64,000 nt of DNA from Chlorokybus atmophyticus (Eukaryota > Streptophyta > Chlorokybophyceae > Chlorokybales > Chlorokybaceae): the NCBI GenBank assembly GCA_009103225.1, contig RHPI01003762.1, forward strand, positions 122,612 to 186,611, in the 5' to 3' direction. How positions within the stretch are numbered: the stretch's first letter is position 1; each line of letters opens with the position of its first letter. The position numbers were made by a program, and so were the translations under genes. Of the stretch, positions 57,789 through 64,000 are shown one piece after another. Under the pieces are notes generated by a model that did not search any database, had not been told where the DNA came from, and saw only the letters and a program-made list of their open reading frames with translations.

Positions 57789-58245
57789 TGTTGAAGGTAT
57801 TACATGGGTGATGCTTGTATCCGGTCAGCTTGCCCTTCATACAGGAGTCGAGGGTCGAAGGTACCAGAAAGAAGCGCGTGGGCTCCAGACTTAGCAAGAC
57901 GGTCGAGTCATGACGGACTCCGGACCAGGCTGCTTGGTAGAGCCTTGGGAGAAATCGCGTAGCTTTGTGGATACGTAAGCTTAGCAGGCGTGGCTTAGCT
58001 TGTTGGAAAGCTCTGGTTGTGAGCTAGACAGCGTAGCTTACAGAACAGCAATCCGCTGAGTATAGCGCACGCGGTGCTTGTTAATGTAGACGTGTGTAGA
58101 GACTGGCGGGGTATAAAGCCCAGACTTGTTGCAATGAAGAAGAGAGGTCACGATGTAGCATGTGTGCGGATGCTATGGCGGCAGTAGCAGTCATGCTCTT
58201 GTGTTGATGTTGTTGGCGTGTCACTTGCACGTGTGTATGTCAACA
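57789..58245 (+). repeat. Right LTR of element D
   Basis: 457 bp, near-identical to 56199-56655. Confidence 0.92.
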
Positions 58246-58328
58246 GTCTTCATGCTGGTAGCCCGGGCGTGGGGCTGGGTGTAGGCATGCTCGAGAAGGA
58301 CTGGCATGCTAGGGTAGATGGCATGACA
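58246..58328 (-). repeat. Repeat A2 of element C, proximal part
   Basis: Begins TGTCATGCC on the minus strand, like the TGTCATGC start of A2 in element B. Ends at the GTCTT target duplication. Confidence 0.8.
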
Positions 58329-58330
58329 GC

Positions 58331-58564
58331 TGTCGTGCCTGCCATGGTCGAGGGCAACCTTGTCTCGGACAGGCTGCGGAGGAGTGCTAGTGTTGCACGC
58401 ATGCTAGTGCCGTGCATTGCCTTGGAGTCATGTAAGCAAAAGACAACCCCCCAATCATGGGCATAGGCTTGAAGATGAGCCTACGTGGTGTTCAGTGCAG
58501 TGGACGAGCCGCTGCCGCTCGCCACCTTTGTGTACAGACTGTGTCGTAGTGCACACAGTCAACA
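58331..58564 (-). repeat. Repeat B1 of element C
   Basis: 234 bp, near-identical to 55388-55621. Confidence 0.87.
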
Positions 58565-58617
58565 AGCCCCCCCCCCCCTGAGATTCTGGGGTAGCCCTCT
58601 GCTCCAGAACTCAGTTC

Positions 58618-60392
58618 CTACCGACTGTGTGGGGGACCGGTGATGCGGCAGTCATCGCACCAGTACTCCCACAAGGGTACTGCGTCCAGTGGAGGGTCAA
58701 GGCAGTAGCAGTGCATGCCTTGATTACAGCCGTCGCATAACATCATCAATGGGTCGTCGTCGGCGCTGCCACACTTCTCGCATCGGGTGCTGCGCAGCGG
58801 ACGCGGGTGCTGGATCTTGGTGAAGCCAGCAATGTAGGGGAGATGACAGGGCGCGCAGTTGACCATGTTGTCCTTCATGCGCTCGCCTCGTTGTCCCAGC
58901 AGGTCCAGTACCCCTGTGGGATGCACCTTCAATACCTTGTAGACAGCACGCCCGACGGAGGTATTGAGGGTGTCGCGTGTAGACGCCATACGGTAGACGA
59001 AGTCTCCTGACTCGAAGCGGCGCTCCCGCTCCTTGTAGAAACCACTGCGCACACGCTCGTAACGCAGCGTGTCGCGGTGCTGCGCGATGCGCAGGTTGTT
59101 GAAGGCCATGGGGACTGTGTGTTCGAACAGCGCACTGCGCACTGTCAGATCATACACCATCTCGTCGGGGTTGTCGAGATTGTCCACCACTCTGTCGACC
59201 TCCTGCTGTGCGCGGACAGGGAGCAATGGCTGCCTTCCAAACAGTAGATAGTATGGGCTGTACTCTCGCAGGGCTGCCTGCTTGGACAGCCGTTAGCCCA
59301 TTGCTACCCATGGGAGGTGATCATCCCAGGTATTCTTCTCGTAGGTGAGGACGTACTTGCGCAGTGCCTTCTTGATGGTCTGCACGGTACGCTCGGCGAG
59401 GCCGTCGGCCTAAGGGTGGTCGCGTGAGGTGCGACGGTGGTCGATGAAGCATCTGTCAATAAGCTTGTCGAAGGCTCCTCTGAACTCCGTACCCTGGTCG
59501 GTGATGACTTCAGCGCAGCTGCCGAAGCGTCCGAGTACATGGGAGAGGAAAGCCTGGGCTACTCCCTCACTGCTCTTGTCGGGCAGGGGCACCAGCTCCA
59601 CCCACTTGGAAAAGTGCTCAATCATGACGAGGATGTAGCGGTTGCCTCGCGCTGAGGGCGCTAGGTCTCCGAGGATGTCCAGTCCCCAGCGGTAGAACAA
59701 CCCGAAATGGGAAGGGGATGCAAGGTGGCGTTGCGCGTGTTGAGGCTGGCGCGAACCATGTCACACTGATGACAGTTGCTGACGAACTCCCGCACCTGTC
59801 TGTGCACCCCATACCACCAGTACTGGGTCCTGACCAGGCTGACCGTGCGCTTGACACCGAAGTGCCCGAGCTCGGTGTGAAGGGAGGAGAAGATGCCTTC
59901 ACGTGCAGCTGGTGTGGGGACCTCCTGATCTGCATCTTGTATCCGTCGATACAGCCTGTCGTTGGCCCAGCGGTAACGCTGAGTGCGTTGCCGGACGCGG
60001 TCCTTCTCGCGTGCGCTCATGCCTGCTGGAAGTTGTCCAGTCTGAAGCAGTGCGAGGGATGGCTCGTCCAGCCAGATGTCTTGTCGTGTGTCGGTGGGTG
60101 CCAGCTCCTTATCATCCACCTCAGGGTCGGCAGCGATCGCTTCTTCTGATAACGGATCTGTGGTGGTGATGGCGGGCTCGAGAGCGGGCATGTCCCCGTC
60201 TGCTGCTGCCTCAGCTATCTGAGTCCTGCGTCCTGAGCGTAGCGCAGCGACAGCGAACATGGTGGCCACACCTGAAGGTGCAGCTGTAGGACCCAACTCA
60301 TGTCGGGCGCCTGTGGCGTCGTTGGTGCTGAGGTGGGGGTTACGGCTGAGGCCATCCGCATCCTGGTTGGCAAGGCCTGCGCGGTGTTCCAC
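58618..60392 (-). pseudogene. Integrase with C-terminal PHD finger, element C
   Basis: The HHCC module (HTELGHFGVKRTV...CHQCD, about 59890-59750), the core with WGLDILGDLAP, VITDQGTEFRG and AERTVQ, and a GPY-like module (about 59060-58860) are visible. The terminal PHD finger is complete: CEKCG, MMLCDGCNQGMHCYC and WEYWCDDC (about 58790-58635) give the full C4-H-C3 zinc pattern, and the Trp before the last Cys pair is present. TAG near 59411 (CAA, Gln, in element B), a TAA near 59293 and frame changes near 59700 break the gene. The stop is at 58618-58620. Confidence 0.87.
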
Positions 60393-61983
60393 CTCGAAGT
60401 CGTACTCCTGGAGCAGCAGCGCTCATCGTGCTAACTTTCCTGTCAAGTGCTGGTTGTTCATTAGCCACGAGGGGTTGATGGTCAGTGACCAGTTGAAACT
60501 GCCGTCCAAACAGGAAGGGTCGGAAGAAGGAGATGGCCCACACTGCGGCGAGACACTCCCCTTCGTAGCTGCTGTAGTTGGCCTCAGCACTGTTGTTGCT
60601 GCGGCTGGCGTACGACACTACGCGCTCCTTCTTGTTGTTGTCGTGCTGTACGAGCACGGCCCCCATGCCGAGCTTGCTCCAGTCCGTGTGCAGGATGAAC
60701 GACCTGGTGTAGTCAGGGCGTTGCAGAATGGGAGCTGTGGTGAGGCAGAGCTTAAGCTCCTAAAAGGCCTCCTGTTGTGCCTCCTTCCACAAGAACTCGG
60801 TGTCCTTCTTCAGTAGTTCGTTGAGAGGCCTTGCGACCTTGGCAAAGTCCTTGACAAACCGGCGGTAATAGTTGGCAAGGCCGAGGAAGGCCCGCAGCCG
60901 CGTGAGGTCTGTGGGGGCAGGGATAGCCACCAGTGCCTCCACTTTGGCCTGCTGTACGTACACACCATGGGGCACAATCATGTGTCCTAGGTAGGGTACC
61001 TTGTGGGTGAAGAAGGTGCACTTGTCAGGGTGCACCGTCATCCCGACTTCCTTCAGCCTCTGTAGCACCTCTTCGATGTGCTGGAGATGCTCCTCATTGC
61101 TGTGACTGAAGATGAGGATGTCGTCGATGTAGCAGCGCGCGAAGTCCAACCCCTTGAGGGCTTTGTCCATGACGCGCTGGAACTTGGCCGGAGCGTTCTT
61201 CAGTCCGAAGGGCATGACCTTCCACTGGTACAGCTGCCGGTTTCCCCAGAAGGAAGTCTTGTGCTTGTCCTCCTCCTTGATGGCGATCTGGTTGTACCCT
61301 TGGCGCATATCCAGGATACTAAAGACCGTGCAGTCTCCTACATCGTCAAAGATGCCTTCTGCGGTAGGCATTGGATACCTGTCCTGCTTGGTCTTGTTGT
61401 TGAGGGGGCGATAGTCGCCACACATGCGCCGGTCTGTCCAGTTGCCTGCTGAATCTTTCTTCAGGGGCATGACGGTCGCGGCCGCAAAGTCCGATGTGGA
61501 CTCCTCGATCAGGCCTGCATCTAGCAGCGCCTTGCACCTCTGTTCCACCAAGTCTTCTTCTAGCTTGGAGAGGCGGTACTGTCTTCTGAACACCGGTTCG
61601 GTGTCCACTAGTTCAATGTCCATCTGGTATGCTGAGCAGATGCCCAGCTCCTTCACACTGAAGCTGAATTGGCTCCTCCACTTGTTGAGGAGCGCCTCGA
61701 GTTGCTCTCGAGTCTGGCCTGTGGCCAGCGGTCCAATAGCGTGGGACCACGAGGTAGCGTTGGCGACCACTGGAATGTCTTCCACAGTGACTGCTGCCTG
61801 CTCCTCCATGTGGGCGGTCTCGAAGGCGGTGTGTGCTGCTTTGGTCTCTGAAAAGCGAGCAATCCACCCCCAGCCAGGTGTTCGAGCTCCTGGAAGGACA
61901 CATGGCGGTCCTGGAGAGCAAAGCACATTTCCAAGTACCACACCATGCTGTTCTGATCCATGGCGCGCCCTAACAACTGACAC
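60340..61983 (-). pseudogene. RT and RNase H of element C
   Basis: A 407-codon open frame (61983-60760) holds an apparently intact RT: RMCGDYRPLNNKTKQD, SILDMRQGYNQIAIKEE, CYIDDILIFSHS. It ends at a TAG where element B reads Glu. RNase H continues at 60758-60480 with LHTDWSKLGMGAVLVQHDN. A TGA near 60426 replaces the Trp codon of element B (GKLARW). Confidence 0.88.
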
Positions 61984-62920
61984 TGTTGACTAGTTGTTAG
62001 CGTGGAGCCTGTGATGCTGCCTGGAGAGAATCCCATAGCACGCTCGCGCTCACGAGCATTGGGTTCTTCCAACTGTCCAGTGTTGGAGTCTAACACCATG
62101 CCGTCGCCTCCATTGCGGAACGCGTAGGAGCCTGGATAGGATACAAGTGTGGGTAGTGCGCGGCGCGGCTGACCAGGCTGGTTGCACTGGTAGAAGTGGT
62201 GGTGGTCAAGGCGTGTGACCGGTTGCGCTGTGCGTCCAGGGTCCAGGATGTCATCGACGACGAGATTCCGTGGCCGATTGCTGTATTGGTACTCTGCCAG
62301 AAACAGGTCCTCCACAATGGCCAGGTTGGTCTACTTGGCGCGGACGCGGTGTGCGCGAGATCCATGACGCGCGGCGTTGATTTGGAGAGGATGCCCCAGC
62401 AAGGAGCATACTTGTCGATAGGCCTTGGCAACGTGATGCCGCTTGTCATCCTCGGAGTGCACATTCTCGACGATGTACCCCAAGGGCCTAGCGACCTGAC
62501 TGGTCTGCAGGAGTTTGATGACTCTCATCAGCTCCCAGAACAGCTGTGAGCGAGGATCAGAGAGCCCTTGGCCTCTGCCTGCCCTGGAGTGCCCTTGACA
62601 CTCCCATCCTGCTATCAGCAGGTCAATGTTGCCGACTGCCTGCAGGTGATCCTTGGTAATCCAGCGGATGTCCTGCGGCAGAGCCTTCTGGCTCCCTTGC
62701 AGTGCCGACAGCGGTAGCTGCTGCGGGTAGCGCTAGTGCAGCTGTCGTAAATGATGGCTCAGAGCCTCCTGTGCATGAGGGTCAGGGTCACAGTAGAGGT
62801 ACTTGGTGACTGTTGTTCCTGTTGAGGACAGCCGCAAGCCCACTGCCTATGCCTCCGAACAGCTCCAGCACGGCGATGCCTTGTCGTCGGCGAAACATGT
62901 GGAACTCCACAACTCCAGTA
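61860..62920 (-). pseudogene. Cytosine-5 DNA methyltransferase domain of element C
   Basis: Minus-strand order: motif I VLELFGGIGSGLAAVLN (about 62870), motif IV GWECQGHSRAGRGQGL (about 62610-62565), motif VI YIVENV (about 62475), motif VIII HGSRAHRVRAK (about 62365-62335), then ERERAMGFSPGSITG and LLGRAMDQNS (about 62050-61945). The catalytic Cys is preceded by Glu, as in element B. Breaks: a frameshift just after motif I, a TAG near 62735, and a TAG near 62334 directly after motif VIII. The finding of the same domain at the same place in two diverged copies shows that it is part of the element. Confidence 0.88.
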
Positions 62921-63109
62921 GCTATGTGGTACTGCTCCTGCACTGTAGCCTGGTCTTTGTAGACAGGGAAGTGTGCAGTGAGCTGAGGCCTGGTCAGTAG
63001 CATGTGTGCTGCTACTTGTGCGCTCCAGCGACGCTCGGATGGCTCCTGAAAGGCCACTTCTTTGGTGACAGTCTCCTGAGACTCATCGTACGGTGTAGGA
63101 GAGTCCTCT

Positions 63110-64000
63110 TCAGCGTTTAGGCTCGGGCTCGAGCTCGTTGCAGTTGTCCTTGGCTGCGTTCGGGCACGAGGCACACATGCTTTCTGTAGGAGTGTAGGTG
63201 GCTGCTGCGGCCGACCTTCGTTGCGAGCGGGCCTTGGCCACCAGCTCGAGAGGTAGGAATCCCTGCTCCTCTCCATCATCCTCATCATCCTCATCCCAAT
63301 GTGGTCGGAACCATGCCTGCTCAGTCCAGCAGTCCATCCCCATGCCGACAGGAAAGTTGAAGTCCTGTCCCAGCAGTAGGTCAAATGACCCGGCATCGGT
63401 GACCACACACCTTTGTACAATCTCGGTGCTGTGGGAAGGGTTTAGTCCTGTGAGGCGGATGCTCACAGTCTGCTTGGTAAGGCCGAGCACCTTGTCGCAG
63501 TTGCCGGTCGCGGTGTCCAGCTGGCAGGGACAGGGAAGCAGCTCAGCGCTGGTGATGCCGAGATCTCGTGCGAGGTAGCGCTCAATGATGACAGGCTGTG
63601 CTCCAGTGTCCAGCATCACGCGTTTGGGTGCCCGACCATTGACGGTCACGTGCTTGCCTTGGTTGGCGATCATGGCTGCATTGGCGTTGATGCGCAGCCT
63701 CTTGAAGCGACGGAACCTCTTGCGTGGAGAGACTGTTGATTCACCCTCATCTGCGGGGCCTGACCGTAGGGCAGCCAGGGCTCCTCTGTCTGATGGATCT
63801 TGTGGGCCTCCTTGTCCTCGGCTTTGTCCAAACCGTCCTTGTCGCGGCTGCTGGTACACGCGTGGTGGCCTAGGCCTTGGAGGTGCTGCTGCAACCTGTC
63901 CAAGTGGAGGTGCAGGAGGGTTGACCCGTGTGCAGCTGTTGTCATGCCAGGAGAGGTGGCCAGTGGCTGAAGCGGGAACCCTGGAGGACCTGGTGTTTGC
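63110..64000 (-). pseudogene. Gag end and protease of element C (continues beyond window)
   Basis: A Pro/Gln/Gly-rich linker (RQGRFGQSRGQGG) is followed by the aspartic protease RVMLDTGAQPVIIERYLA (about 63635-63580) and LLLGQDFNFPVGMG (about 63375), then an acidic stretch WDEDDEDDGEEQG. The frame stops at 63110-63112 and protein similarity to element B continues in another frame (63108-62900). Confidence 0.8.

Larger units (their letters stand above)
56199..58245 (+). mobile_element. Non-autonomous Copia-type LTR retrotransposon D (2047 bp)
   Basis: Two 457-bp LTRs (56199-56655 and 57789-58245) with TGTTGA...TCAACA ends differ at only about five to six sites. A 5-bp duplication GTCTT flanks the unit (56194-56198 and 58246-58250). 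The internal 1.13 kb lacks protease, integrase and RT. It must rely on enzymes supplied in trans. Because it sits inside the end repeat of element C, it is the younger insertion. Confidence 0.9.
55388..64000 (-). mobile_element. Ty3/gypsy-type element C (DNA methyltransferase and PHD finger family), 5' end beyond window
   Basis: Sister of element B, on the opposite strand. Visible from gag/protease (64000) through methyltransferase, RT, RNase H, integrase and PHD finger to the end repeats B1 (58564-58331), A2 (58328-58246 and 56198-55622) and B2 (55621-55388). A poly-G tract (58567-58578 on the plus strand as C) precedes B1. A Copia-type element (56199-58245) is inserted in A2. The B repeats of C are not similar in sequence to those of element B, yet the B1-A2-B2 order is the same. 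Several stops and frameshifts, so not autonomous. Confidence 0.85.

Overview
This is a eukaryotic nuclear window. Genes are split by GT-AG introns of about 60-250 bases, introns and spacers are rich in GT/CA/CG microsatellites, and there are two assembly gaps (4959-5372 and 27773-27791). The best organism guess is a green-lineage alga. The support is a plant-type RNA m5U methyltransferase, a DUF4864-like protein with a plastid-type N-terminus, and DIRS-like elements arranged like those I recall from volvocine algae. I cannot name a species.

The first 27 kb holds the host genes. They are a partial polytopic membrane protein (1-2197, +), a 14-exon RNA m5U methyltransferase (15338-17955, -), a divergently placed DUF4864 protein (18604-20237, +), and a 16-exon secreted protein of 1263 residues (21074-26481, -). 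Exon phases close exactly for the methyltransferase, for the secreted protein, and for the last five exons of the DUF4864 gene. Among the genes lie two pogo/CENP-B-like DNA transposons of about 3.6 kb. Each has its own terminal inverted repeats (TIRs) and flanking TA dinucleotides: 5603-9211 (degraded) and 11337-14908 (almost intact). A non-autonomous element, 4895-5399, has TIRs related to those of the second.

From 27 kb on the window is mostly nested retrotransposons. A DIRS-like element (about 30.4-39.5 kb) is broken by a 547-bp terminal-repeat miniature (TRIM; 5-bp duplication CTAGC) and by a 6.8-kb Ty3/gypsy element (5-bp duplication CTGGC). A second DIRS-like copy (52.1-54.4 kb) is broken by another TRIM (CTACA). 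A third element family has two copies: B (40194-51246, +) and C (55388 to beyond the window end, -). A 2047-bp Copia-type element (GTCTT) is inserted in the terminal repeat of C.

Elements B and C are the main find. They are Ty3/gypsy-type elements with aspartic protease, RT, RNase H and a DDE integrase. A cytosine-5 DNA methyltransferase domain sits between protease and RT, and a PHD finger ends the integrase. B and the visible end of C also share split terminal repeats: A1-body-B1-A2-B2 in B, and B1-A2-B2 at the visible end of C. That layout is known from tyrosine-recombinase retrotransposons, not from DDE-integrase elements as far as I know. Both copies are mutated, but they agree on domain order, so the architecture belongs to the family. 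A DNA-methylation writer plus a histone-tail reader suggests an element that manages its own chromatin state or targeting (inference).
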